From positions 1 to 25,517 of IMG/VR virus record IMGVR_UViG_3300025128_005476: DNA of 25,517 bases; one strand, given 5' to 3'. The translations under genes were made by a program, and so were the position numbers. The notes under the pieces are model-generated. The model ran no database searches. It had not been told where the DNA came from and was given only the letters and a program-made list of their open reading frames with translations. The stretch comes from a virus. Position 1 is the stretch's first letter; the number at the start of each line of letters is the position of its first letter. Below are positions 1-4,716 of the stretch, piece after piece.

Positions 1-61
1 CTCTTATATTATTATTATCTTTATGATGTATATATTATATATATAAATATATATATGGGTA

Positions 62-70
62 ACTATACCA
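62..70 (-). promoter_or_regulatory. Candidate leftward extended -10 promoter
   Basis: Read on the minus strand this is TGG followed by TATAGT, an extended -10 element (TGnTATAAT with one mismatch). No convincing -35 hexamer lies 16-18 bases upstream, where TGTCAC repeats occur instead. It would fire leftward out of the window through a very AT-rich leader at 1-60. Assignment is by pattern only. Confidence 0.35.
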
Positions 71-85
71 GATTAGGCACAAAAC

Positions 86-124
86 GTGACACGAATACTA
101 CAACAATAGTGACACACTGTGACA
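86..124. repeat. GTGACA(C) direct repeats, candidate operator
   Basis: GTGACAC occurs at 86-92 and 109-115, and the shorter GTGACA at 119-124. They lie just upstream (in the leftward sense) of the candidate promoter at 62-70 and next to the gene for a ribbon-helix-helix regulator, so they are plausible binding sites. The link is inference. Confidence 0.4.
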
Positions 125-140
125 ACCCACCCTGTTGTTA

Positions 141-171
141 TGTGTAACAGCGTTACACAAATCGTTACACA
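141..171. promoter_or_regulatory. Inverted and direct GTTACACA repeat, candidate operator
   Basis: TGTGTAAC (141-148), three bases, then GTTACACA (152-159) make a perfect 8-bp inverted repeat. A further direct GTTACACA lies at 164-171, overlapping the 3' end of the regulator gene. No T-tract follows on the leftward strand, so an operator is more likely than a terminator. Copies 12 bp apart would place two sites on nearly the same face of the helix. Confidence 0.45.
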
Positions 172-329
172 TTTTTCTTATGAACCTCTAGTAATGTAGA
201 TCGTAAGCGAACTCTTAATGCGTCTCGAACTATACTAGCCTGAGACTTGTTGGATCTCAGAGACTCTAGCTTGAGAGCGTCATCAATGTCCTTACCTATT
301 TCGATTGTGACGAATCCAATCTTTGGCAT
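165..329 (-). CDS. Small ribbon-helix-helix (CopG/Arc-like) regulator
   Basis: This 54-residue protein has the layout of the ribbon-helix-helix family. A short N-terminal strand (IGFVTIEIG, residues 4-12) is followed by a first helix (DIDDALKLESLR) and a second helix after a turn (SQASIVRDALRVRL). Such proteins dimerise through the strand and insert it into the DNA major groove, usually as repressors. The start ATG overlaps the stop of the preceding gene (TAATG), so it is translationally coupled. It is the most distal gene of the leftward operon. Directly beyond its 3' end lie repeated GTGACAC and GTTACAC motifs, which are plausible targets. The fold assignment rests on pattern; no homologue was searched. 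The protein has almost no sequence beyond the domain. Confidence 0.75.
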   Translation of the reverse strand: MPKIGFVTIEIGKDIDDALKLESLRSNKSQASIVRDALRVRLRSTLLEVHKKNV

Positions 330-517
330 TATCCCACCTCACGGCCATGTTTATTTTCACAGTGCCAACACCTTGTCCACACTGCATCTAGTTCTCTTTC
401 ACATTCATCACAGTATTTAGTTGCGAGTTCTTCGAGTGGCACATACTCCGGGTGCTGTTTAGTCTTACCTTCAAGTCGTTTCAATTCTCTATTCCATCTA
501 CCTATAACACGAACCAT
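329..517 (-). CDS. Small zinc-ribbon protein
   Basis: This 62-residue protein carries two CxxC knuckles, C36-x2-C39 and C50-x2-C53, separated by ten residues. That is the spacing of a compact treble-clef or zinc-ribbon fold. The N-terminal 30 residues are basic (RWNRELKRLEGKTK), which would suit nucleic-acid contact. Both ends overlap neighbours as TAATG, so it is tightly coupled within the leftward operon. Its function is unknown. Zinc binding is a strong inference from the cysteine pattern; DNA, RNA or protein binding cannot be told apart. Confidence 0.75.
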   Translation of the reverse strand: MVRVIGRWNRELKRLEGKTKQHPEYVPLEELATKYCDECERELDAVWTRCWHCENKHGREVG

Positions 518-723
518 TATTCTCTAACCCCCTCTATTTTTGTGCGTTTTACTAATGTTCTGGTAACTGTTGTTGTCCATTCTTCTAGTGCTACATCATC
601 ATAGCCTTGTCGCTTCCATTTATCGTATGCGTTTACAGCAGACCTAAAAGAATCATGATGTTCTTCAACTCCACCAATCCACACTACATAAGTTTTCGTA
701 GTTTCCATAGGAAATTCATTCAT
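517..723 (-). CDS. Hypothetical early phage protein, 68 residues
   Basis: I do not recognise this protein. It has an N-terminal hydrophobic strand (TYVVWIGGVEE) followed by a helix rich in aromatic and basic residues (FRSAVNAYDKWKRQGYDDVALEEW), then a strand-like TTTVTRTLVKRTKIEG tail. This strand-helix-strand layout with 'GYDDVALEEW' resembles small phage proteins in which a periplasmic-like or DNA-mimic fold has been guessed, but nothing specific can be claimed. The start at 723 is supported by GGAGAA a few bases upstream. The stop overlaps the next start (TAATG), so the pair is translationally coupled. Confidence 0.75.
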   Translation of the reverse strand: MNEFPMETTKTYVVWIGGVEEHHDSFRSAVNAYDKWKRQGYDDVALEEWTTTVTRTLVKRTKIEGVRE

Positions 724-933
724 CTAATTCTCCTCTCCTTCTTCTTGTACTTTGTACTGTAAGTCTCGCAGAATTTCTATCAAGTCTAGTACGTATTTAT
801 TCATATCGGATTCATTATCTGATTCGATATAGTTTATTACTGTCTCAAAGGCCCTTGATATTGTCAGTTCCTTTAGCAATGAATCATAGTCTCGCTTGAG
901 GTTATCGTACATATCTAAGATATCTGTTTTCAT
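724..933 (-). CDS. Hypothetical acidic helical protein, 69 residues
   Basis: This unrecognised protein is predicted to be almost wholly helical, with a heptad-like pattern (ILDMYDNLKRDYDSLLKEL, then FETVINYIESD and YVLDLIEILRDLQYKVQ) and an acidic C-terminus (EEGEEN). It is likely a small coiled-coil or helical-bundle protein, perhaps a partner or modulator of a host protein. The start is supported by AGGAGAAGAACA directly before the ATG. The stop codon abuts the start of the next gene with no gap. The assignment as a real gene rests on the start site, the packing and the strand of its neighbours. Confidence 0.75.
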   Translation of the reverse strand: MKTDILDMYDNLKRDYDSLLKELTISRAFETVINYIESDNESDMNKYVLDLIEILRDLQYKVQEEGEEN

Positions 934-994
934 TGTTCTTCTCCTGTTTAAATATTGGTTCCGGTTTCCATCTCTGCTATTCAGTTGTGTTGCT

Positions 995-1192
995 TCATAG
1001 GCTCTCCCCCTTTGCCTTATCTAATATTTGTCTGGCTTCACGTATAAGCCCATGATGATACTCAATCTGCCATTCGCTATCCATCATTCCCATTACACGG
1101 CACTCCTCATTTGATGGTATGTCACAGTCATAGTGATCATCTTGTAGCACTGTATACAGTCGCTCTATGATTCCCATTAGATCAGCCATCAT
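995..1192 (-). CDS. Hypothetical helical protein, 65 residues
   Basis: This unrecognised small protein starts with a helix (LMGIIERLYTVLQDD), followed by a loop with two cysteines (YDCDIPSNEECRV) and a second amphipathic helix (YHHGLIREARQILDKA). Its ATG lies inside the end of the upstream gene (overlap of 11 bases), with AAAGGGGGAAACG as the ribosome-binding site within that gene, so translation is coupled. A double ATG makes the exact start uncertain by one codon. A gap of about 60 bases precedes the next gene downstream. Confidence 0.72.
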   Translation of the reverse strand: MMADLMGIIERLYTVLQDDHYDCDIPSNEECRVMGMMDSEWQIEYHHGLIREARQILDKAKGESL

Positions 1193-1421
1193 TCGTTTCC
1201 CCCTTTTCTTTTTCTATTGCCTGTAGTAGTTCTCTCTGGTTGTACATTGCTTCTCTCCTGTCATCAAAGCACTGATCTCTATACCTTCGTGTCTGATCCA
1301 ATAGGCTGTGGATTGAGCGTTCTTGTTCCACTAGACAATCTATTTGTGCGTCAGCCTTAGCCACTTTGATTAGAGCTGACTCGTACTGGTCTTGTAGGAT
1401 CTGTAGTTTCTCCGGCATCAT
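1182..1421 (-). CDS. Hypothetical coiled-coil protein, 79 residues
   Basis: The whole protein reads as one long charged helix with coiled-coil character (LQILQDQYESALIKVAKADAQ, then LVEQERSIHSLLDQTRR and YNQRELLQAIEKEKGE). No enzymatic motif is visible. Two adjacent ATG codons offer alternative starts. AGAAAGAGGTG upstream is a good ribosome-binding site and looks like a degenerate relative of the repeated start cassette found further up the operon. Its 3' end overlaps the next gene by 11 bases. Function is unknown; oligomerisation is the only property I would infer. Confidence 0.75.
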   Translation of the reverse strand: MMPEKLQILQDQYESALIKVAKADAQIDCLVEQERSIHSLLDQTRRYRDQCFDDRREAMYNQRELLQAIEKEKGETNDG

Positions 1422-1441
1422 GATTGCACCTCTTTCTAAAT

Positions 1442-1612
1442 TTATAATACCTGTTCAGATGTTGTATCCGGGTAGAACTGTTTAACTACATCTATTAAAT
1501 GTGTTGTTAATGTTTTCGTGCCGTTTAGATAGCATATAAACTTAGCATCTAAACTGACAGGATACATTAGGTCATTACCCCATACGTTTTTGACTCTGTA
1601 CGTTATGTTCAT
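1442..1612 (-). CDS. Hypothetical protein, 56 residues
   Basis: This short gene fills what would otherwise be a 195-base gap. It begins with ATG four bases after a perfect copy of the 17-base start cassette and ends with TAA 20 bases before the next gene. The product (MNITYRVKNVWGNDLMYPVS, residues 1-20) appears to be a small mixed alpha/beta protein with a C-terminal helix (HLIDVVKQFYPD). I do not recognise it. The reading frame is open throughout, and the cassette gives strong support that it is translated. Confidence 0.7.
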   Translation of the reverse strand: MNITYRVKNVWGNDLMYPVSLDAKFICYLNGTKTLTTHLIDVVKQFYPDTTSEQVL

Positions 1613-1615
1613 ATT

Positions 1616-1632
1616 CTTATCCTCTACTTTCT
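1616..1632 (-). repeat. Start cassette family 1, copy 1
   Basis: A perfect copy of AGAAAGTAGAGGATAAG (minus strand). It ends 3 bases before the start codon at 1612. It contains the Shine-Dalgarno core (AGAGGA) and also the last codons and TAA stop of the preceding gene (…ESRG-stop). Confidence 0.9.
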
Positions 1633-1805
1633 ATTTGATCCATGAGAGCCTGTAGTTGTTGCCTTAATTCATATGTGTCATTGGAGACAAGCAACACACC
1701 GCGATACTCGACTGCATATTTTTCTCCTGTTGGTGGCAATCCCTTTCTAAAGTATTCACAATGCTTACCAATATACTCACTCGCTGTTTCACTGTTTGTG
1801 CTCAT
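1617..1805 (-). CDS. Hypothetical protein ending in ESRG, 62 residues
   Basis: This unrecognised protein has a polar N-terminus, a central strand-like stretch (KYAVEYRGVLLVSND) and a C-terminal helix (YELRQQLQALMDQIESRG). Its start lies 3 bases after a perfect start cassette (copy 2). Its own last four codons and stop are supplied by cassette copy 1. The shared C-terminal ESRG is therefore a by-product of the cassette rather than evidence of homology with the other genes that end the same way. Confidence 0.75.
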   Translation of the reverse strand: MSTNSETASEYIGKHCEYFRKGLPPTGEKYAVEYRGVLLVSNDTYELRQQLQALMDQIESRG

Positions 1806-1808
1806 TCT

Positions 1809-1825
1809 CTTATCCTCTACTTTCT
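1809..1825 (-). repeat. Start cassette family 1, copy 2
   Basis: A perfect copy of AGAAAGTAGAGGATAAG on the minus strand, ending 3 bases before the start codon at 1805. Here the preceding gene ends in a different frame: the TAG inside AAAGTAG is its stop (…RRK-stop). Confidence 0.9.
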
Positions 1826-2092
1826 TCTAATTAGTTTGCCGTACCAACCACTCATTTCATCAGCAATCCATATGTGTTGATCGCCCACGTTAGCGTTATC
1901 AATGAAGTCTTGCAGTTGTGCGACTACCCACTGTTCATGTTCGTCATATTCAGCATATTGAGTGGTATCGATTCCAAGTTCTTCGATTGTGTCATGCCTT
2001 GTCTCAAGACCTGTTACTACTAGCACTCCTGTGCCATTTTCTCCATCTTCGTGTGCCAGATAATAAGACTGTACCTCGAATTCCTTACTCAT
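1817..2092 (-). CDS. Hypothetical acidic protein, 91 residues
   Basis: The frame is open further upstream, but the ATG at 2092 (MSKEFEVQ…) is chosen because AGAGGTAGGAAT precedes it directly and because a longer version would run into the preceding gene. The protein is acidic, with strand-like segments (YYLAHEDGENGTGVLVVTG), a helix (QWVVAQLQDFI) and the phrase NANVGDQHIWIADE near the C-terminus. A similar 'xANVGD' phrase occurs near the C-terminus of the adjacent upstream gene, so the two may be diverged duplicates. I do not recognise the family. The stop lies inside start cassette copy 2. Confidence 0.75.
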   Translation of the reverse strand: MSKEFEVQSYYLAHEDGENGTGVLVVTGLETRHDTIEELGIDTTQYAEYDEHEQWVVAQLQDFIDNANVGDQHIWIADEMSGWYGKLIRRK

Positions 2093-2114
2093 ATTCCTAC
2101 CTCTTTTCTTTCTA
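2093..2114 (-). promoter_or_regulatory. Degenerate start cassette / strong ribosome-binding site
   Basis: On the minus strand this reads TTAGAAAGAAAAGAGGTAGGAAT directly before the start at 2092. It shares the AGAAAG and AGAGG blocks with cassette family 1 but differs between and after them. Its TAG is the stop of the preceding gene. Confidence 0.5.
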
Positions 2115-2342
2115 AAATATTCTTTCCCAACAGTCATACGTTCCTTGTCCATACATATTCGACTTACTATCACCTACGTTTGCAGTCATTAGGAATGTGT
2201 AAAATTCTGGATACTCTACCTCTCCATACATTCTGAAATCCCCATCACCTATGCCAAAGTTCTCCAATATATCTTGTAGGTCAAAGACTTCTGCATCAAT
2301 CTCTCTTGAGTCATAGTGAATAAATCTTTTTTCTTCAGTCAT
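2112..2342 (-). CDS. Hypothetical protein, 76 residues
   Basis: This unrecognised acidic protein contains a helix (AEVFDLQDILENFGIGDGD) and a strand-rich half with many aromatic residues (FRMYGEVEYPEFYTFLM). The phrase FLMTANVGDSKS near the C-terminus matches FIDNANVGDQH in the neighbouring gene, suggesting a diverged tandem duplicate or a shared short module. The start at 2342 lies 3 bases after start cassette copy 3. The stop overlaps the first bases of a degenerate cassette. Confidence 0.75.
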   Translation of the reverse strand: MTEEKRFIHYDSREIDAEVFDLQDILENFGIGDGDFRMYGEVEYPEFYTFLMTANVGDSKSNMYGQGTYDCWERIF

Positions 2343-2345
2343 TCT

Positions 2346-2362
2346 CTTATCCTCTACTTTCT
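2346..2362 (-). repeat. Start cassette family 1, copy 3
   Basis: A perfect copy of AGAAAGTAGAGGATAAG on the minus strand, ending 3 bases before the start at 2342. It encodes the terminal ESRG-stop of the upstream gene. Confidence 0.9.
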
Positions 2363-2631
2363 AAGTCTTGCAATACTAATGCTTGGCAATTTATCGGTAG
2401 CGTTTCAAACTCTATTACCTTATCGTTAGTTCCCCATACTGAGTATCTTGTAGTCATCTCACCATGTTGACCGAACCCTTGAGGGTGAAACGGATTCTCT
2501 GACATTCCCACATATGGAAATACTCCATTTTCCGACTCATATAAGACCATGTATCTATCAAATACTTTCTTACCACTATCACAAATCAATAACACACCAT
2601 TTGGATATGATTTCCTAGACTTTCTACTCAT
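2347..2631 (-). CDS. Conserved-looking hypothetical phage protein, 94 residues
   Basis: This protein begins with a basic stretch (SRKSRKSYPNG), then strands (VLLICDSGKKVFDRYMVLYES) and a distinctive loop, MSENPFHPQGFGQHGEM (residues about 43-59). I have the impression that this loop is typical of a family of phage hypothetical proteins, which a profile search could confirm. No catalytic motif is evident, although the HPQGFGQHG segment has two histidines that could bind metal. Start: 4 bases after start cassette copy 4. The last residues (LESRG) and stop come from cassette copy 3. Confidence 0.78.
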   Translation of the reverse strand: MSRKSRKSYPNGVLLICDSGKKVFDRYMVLYESENGVFPYVGMSENPFHPQGFGQHGEMTTRYSVWGTNDKVIEFETLPINCQALVLQDLESRG

Positions 2632-2635
2632 GATT

Positions 2636-2652
2636 CTTATCCTCTACTTTCT
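2636..2652 (-). repeat. Start cassette family 1, copy 4
   Basis: A perfect copy of AGAAAGTAGAGGATAAG on the minus strand, ending 4 bases before the start at 2631. Here it is entirely intergenic, because the upstream gene stops at 2661. The sequence is therefore retained without any coding role. Confidence 0.9.
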
Positions 2653-2660
2653 TCTAAATT

Positions 2661-2996
2661 TTAGTCGTATACAATTTCCCCAAACAAAGCCTGTTGTAAT
2701 AACAGGTCGCCAGAACAGGCATCAGGCTCGTATAAAATGTGATAACCCCCACAATGTGTAGCATTTGACTCGTCTAGGCTGAGATACGCTCTAACGAGAG
2801 TTTTTAGAGTCAATGTGCGAGTCATCATGTTGTCTTTGTAAGGATTCAAAAAAACCACCTTCACTTTATTGTCGTACATAAATACTTCGCTATATATCGC
2901 AGGGTGATAAGTGCCTGCTTCGACTGCTTCCCAAACGCTTAATGCCAACCGATCATATGCGTCTTGTGTCATTGATATTTGTACTGTCTTACTCAT
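2661..2996 (-). CDS. Conserved-looking hypothetical phage protein, 111 residues
   Basis: The protein starts with strands and a helix (TVQISMTQDAYDRLALSVWEAVEAG), continues with strands (VKVVFLNP), a helical segment with a TRTLTL strand, and a C-terminus (HCGGYHILYEPDACSGDLLLQQALFGEIVYD, in part) that recalls hypothetical proteins of actinophages, from memory only. C83 lies in the HCGG turn and a second cysteine in PDACSGD. The start at 2996 is 3 bases after start cassette copy 5. The stop lies 8 bases before cassette copy 4. Function is unknown. Confidence 0.78.
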   Translation of the reverse strand: MSKTVQISMTQDAYDRLALSVWEAVEAGTYHPAIYSEVFMYDNKVKVVFLNPYKDNMMTRTLTLKTLVRAYLSLDESNATHCGGYHILYEPDACSGDLLLQQALFGEIVYD

Positions 2997-2999
2997 GTT

Positions 3000-3016
3000 C
3001 TTATCCTCTACTTTCT
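3000..3016 (-). repeat. Start cassette family 1, copy 5
   Basis: A perfect copy of AGAAAGTAGAGGATAAG on the minus strand, ending 3 bases before the start at 2996. It encodes ESRG-stop of the upstream gene. Confidence 0.9.
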
Positions 3017-3207
3017 AATTTCTCAACGGCATTGAGATATATTTCGTAACCATTCTCACTAAGACTGTCGATGCTTAATATTGGTGACGGCTTGAAGTAT
3101 TCCGTCAGTCGTGACAGTTTGCGATACCCTGAAGACCATTGCCCACCATGATATTCACTTAGAGCCAGATACCACGCTTCGCATATATCGAATCTATCAA
3201 AATACAT
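3001..3207 (-). CDS. Hypothetical protein ending in ESRG, 68 residues
   Basis: This unrecognised small protein has an N-terminal helix rich in aromatic residues (RFDICEAWYLALSEYHGG), a basic connector (YRKLSRLTEYFKPSP) and a C-terminal helix (YEIYLNAVEKLESRG). The 'Y-h-A-L-S-x-Y-H-G-G-Q-W-S' phrase is reminiscent of small phage helical proteins, but no family can be named. It starts 3 bases after start cassette copy 6 and its ESRG end is encoded by copy 5. Confidence 0.75.
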   Translation of the reverse strand: MYFDRFDICEAWYLALSEYHGGQWSSGYRKLSRLTEYFKPSPILSIDSLSENGYEIYLNAVEKLESRG

Positions 3208-3210
3208 ATT

Positions 3211-3227
3211 CTTATCCTCTACTTTCT
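3211..3227 (-). repeat. Start cassette family 1, copy 6
   Basis: A perfect copy of AGAAAGTAGAGGATAAG on the minus strand, ending 3 bases before the start at 3207. It encodes ESRG-stop of the upstream zinc-ribbon gene. Confidence 0.9.
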
Positions 3228-3367
3228 AGTTTGATTTGTTCACATTTATTGCAATACGGATTCTGTTTTATCATTGCTAATGTAGTTTGCTCATCAGTGA
3301 ATGATTCAACCAACAATGTCATTCCACATTTCTTGCATGAATATAACTTCTCAATTACTTTTGACAT
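3212..3367 (-). CDS. Small zinc-ribbon protein, 51 residues
   Basis: This short gene fills the gap between its neighbours. The product has two CxxC knuckles, C11-x2-C14 and C39-x2-C42, spaced by 24 residues as in a classical zinc ribbon (YSCKKCGM … YCNKCEQ). The N-terminus MSKVIEKLY is strand-like. It starts within the stop of the preceding gene (TAATG overlap), so it depends on coupled translation rather than on a cassette. Its end, KLESRG-stop, is encoded by cassette copy 6. Metal binding is a confident inference; the partner is unknown. It is distinct in spacing from the other zinc-ribbon gene in the operon. Confidence 0.75.
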   Translation of the reverse strand: MSKVIEKLYSCKKCGMTLLVESFTDEQTTLAMIKQNPYCNKCEQIKLESRG

Positions 3368-3609
3368 TACGCTATTTCCTCACTTCCTAGACTGTCTATA
3401 ATCTGATTGAATTGATCCCTAGCTATTTGTTCTGTCTCGAATATTGCATAGTCAAAAAACCCTTGACTATCTTCTGATATGATTGCTTTATGTTCTACTA
3501 TCAATCCGAACCAACCTAATTCATCTACGGATCCACCTTGATCATCTAAAAATCCATTCATAGCAATATCATTCAACATTTCGCCCGTTTCATCTATGTA
3601 CTTATTCAT
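3367..3609 (-). CDS. Hypothetical acidic protein, 80 residues
   Basis: The ATG at 3609 (MNKYIDETGEML…) is preferred over one five codons upstream. The upstream ATG lies inside the ribosome-binding segment AGTATGAGGATAAGAGAC, which is a variant of the repeated start cassette. The product is acidic, with a helix, a hydrophobic strand pair (WFGLIVEHKAIISED) and a C-terminal helix (FETEQIARDQFNQIIDSL). It is not recognised. An acidic small early protein could be a DNA mimic or an inhibitor of a host enzyme, but nothing in the sequence proves this. Its stop overlaps the next start. Confidence 0.72.
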   Translation of the reverse strand: MNKYIDETGEMLNDIAMNGFLDDQGGSVDELGWFGLIVEHKAIISEDSQGFFDYAIFETEQIARDQFNQIIDSLGSEEIA

Positions 3610-3613
3610 GTCT

Positions 3614-3630
3614 CTTATCCTCATACTTTC
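3614..3630 (-). repeat. Start cassette family 1, divergent copy 7
   Basis: Minus strand GAAAGTATGAGGATAAG differs from the 17-mer by one inserted base (AGTATGAGG for AGTAGAGG). It ends 4 bases before the start at 3609. It is intergenic. Confidence 0.75.
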
Positions 3631-3641
3631 CTATAATTTGG

Positions 3642-4208
3642 TTATCCATTCCTAGACTGGATAAATGTATCTTCTAGGCTCTGATTTTCTACGTGATTAT
3701 ATGTCATGTTTCGTGCTATCGTTTCAACGCTTTTATTACCAAACATATCAGCCCAATCTGTACCAGTATTTCCAGTAATGACGTTATTACTTCGTATCCA
3801 CCATACAGCCTTCGTATATTTTGTTTCGTAGTCTGTTATGTGTCGAGTACAGAATATGTATTTGGCTCCGAATTGCACAATTTTTGTTCCCTCTGGTAAG
3901 CTATCTGATCTGTTGTCTATTTCTGAAATATATCCAGTTGTTCCCTCTCTGTAATGTAATGTAATCGAGCCATCAGGGAATAAGTAATGCGATTGGCTAT
4001 AATCTAGGTCAATCATGCCATCAAAACCGCCTGCTTCATATTGTTCAGTGATTGCCTCAACGTCTTTTCTTAATGGTCCATCTTCCCAGTGAATTTTTAT
4101 ACAATTATGATCTGATCTGATCGAGAAAACTTGTTTCGGAAAACTAGCTTTTAACGCTTTTCTAATATGTTTCGCTGTATCTTTTGAACTAATATATATT
4201 TTTTCCAT
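3642..4208 (-). CDS. LPD29-like domain protein, 188 residues
   Basis: The N-terminal half (about residues 1-75) matches the pattern I know from the LPD29 domain of large phage and mobile-element polyvalent proteins: YISSKDTAKHIRKALKASFP, then FSIRSDHNCIKIHWEDGP, a helix (VEAITEQYE) and GGFDGMIDLDYSQSHY. LPD domains occur beside methylase, helicase and antirestriction modules; their biochemical role is not established. The C-terminal half is unrecognised, with strands and the phrase YIFCTRHITDYE. It is the largest gene of the early operon and stands alone here instead of being part of a polyprotein. The start at 4208 follows a second type of start cassette. The family call is from memory of the profile, not from a search. 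Confidence 0.65.
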   Translation of the reverse strand: MEKIYISSKDTAKHIRKALKASFPKQVFSIRSDHNCIKIHWEDGPLRKDVEAITEQYEAGGFDGMIDLDYSQSHYLFPDGSITLHYREGTTGYISEIDNRSDSLPEGTKIVQFGAKYIFCTRHITDYETKYTKAVWWIRSNNVITGNTGTDWADMFGNKSVETIARNMTYNHVENQSLEDTFIQSRNG

Positions 4209-4230
4209 TTTCTATACTTCCATTTCTTCT
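4209..4230 (-). repeat. Start cassette family 2, copy a
   Basis: The 22 bases directly before the start at 4208 differ from copy b (4311-4332) at one position only. The cassette also encodes the end of the preceding gene (EEMEV-stop). Confidence 0.85.
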
Positions 4231-4310
4231 AAAATTTCTAATTCTGCAATGTCCTGGTCAGTCTCTGTACTCTCAAAATCCAAGTCTATCAATATTTCTA
4301 TTATGCTCAT
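4212..4310 (-). CDS. Micro-protein, 32 residues, ending EEMEV
   Basis: This very short gene sits exactly between two copies of start cassette family 2. Its ATG directly follows copy b, which has a strong GGAGG site, and its stop lies in copy a. The product is extremely acidic (MSIIEILIDLDFESTETDQD, then IAELEILEEMEV), with only negatively charged or hydrophobic residues in its second half. Because 22-base flanks are nearly identical on both sides, the unit looks like a mobile or duplicated gene cassette. The last five residues are cassette-encoded. Translation is likely given the start site; a function cannot be assigned. Confidence 0.6.
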   Translation of the reverse strand: MSIIEILIDLDFESTETDQDIAELEILEEMEV

Positions 4311-4332
4311 TTTCTATACCTCCATTTCTTCT
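4311..4332 (-). repeat. Start cassette family 2, copy b
   Basis: The 22 bases directly upstream of the start at 4310 contain GGAGGTATAGAAA before the ATG. They encode EEMEV-stop of the upstream gene. One mismatch to copy a. Confidence 0.85.
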
Positions 4333-4502
4333 ACACGAATTCGAATGTCTTTATTTCTTAACCAATGCCTAGGCGTCCATTCTGCGTATGTGCCTACTAA
4401 ATGCTCTTTATCTTCTATAGCTTCTGATCTTGTCATGTATCCGTTTTCTATTTCCCAATCTCCATTGGCGTTTAAATACTCTAACCAGTAATATTTATAC
4501 AT
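4314..4502 (-). CDS. Hypothetical protein, 62 residues
   Basis: The product begins YKYYWLEYLNANGDWEIENGY, a likely strand-turn-strand, followed by a helix (TRSEAIEDKEHLVG) and a basic, tryptophan-containing segment (WTPRHWLRNKDIRIRV). No family is recognised. Its final EEMEV is encoded by cassette family 2 copy b. Its start lies directly after a third, shortened copy of the same cassette. Confidence 0.72.
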   Translation of the reverse strand: MYKYYWLEYLNANGDWEIENGYMTRSEAIEDKEHLVGTYAEWTPRHWLRNKDIRIRVEEMEV

Positions 4503-4520
4503 TTTCTATACCTCTTTTCT
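4503..4520 (-). repeat. Start cassette family 2, partial copy c
   Basis: The first 12 bases next to the start codon at 4502 (GAGGTATAGAAA, minus strand) are identical to copy b. The outer part has diverged and contains AGAAAAGAGG, still a good ribosome-binding site. Confidence 0.7.
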
Positions 4521-4530
4521 ATATTTGTGT

Positions 4531-4698
4531 TTATCTTCTACCAGTCAGAGAATAACTTTGACTATTCTTGTGATGTGTTCGGCTTGTGCCGTTTTTCTGT
4601 TTGTTATAATCCCCCCTTGTTTTTGTTGGTGGTTTGACTGTGCAATCATGCACGTTTCGAAGTGACCGGTTCAATGTGTCTATTGGTACTATTTTCAT
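4531..4698 (-). CDS. Small basic protein, 55 residues
   Basis: This open frame occupies most of a 270-base stretch that would otherwise be empty. ATTAGGAAGGATATT gives a strong ribosome-binding site before the ATG at 4698. The product is basic and polar (MKIVPIDTLNRSLRNVHDCT, then PPTKTRGDYNKQKNGTSRTH) with no hydrophobic core after residue 20. The C-terminal half may therefore be disordered or bind nucleic acid. Composition is unlike its neighbours, so the call is less certain than theirs. The 60-80 bases upstream hold ATACC repeats and may carry a regulatory site. Confidence 0.5.
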   Translation of the reverse strand: MKIVPIDTLNRSLRNVHDCTVKPPTKTRGDYNKQKNGTSRTHHKNSQSYSLTGRR

Positions 4699-4716
4699 GT
4701 TTGAATATCCTTCCTA

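Noticed and set aside
141-159. Inverted repeat as terminator of the leftward operon
   Set aside because: No T-tract follows on the minus strand, and related half-sites nearby suggest a protein-binding site.
2549-2761. Plus-strand frames opposite the early genes
   Set aside because: They run antisense to well-supported genes and contain the reverse complement of the cassettes. No suitable start sites.
1616-3227. CRISPR-like array
   Set aside because: The repeated 17-mers are separated by complete genes of variable length and lie at start codons. There are no regular spacers.
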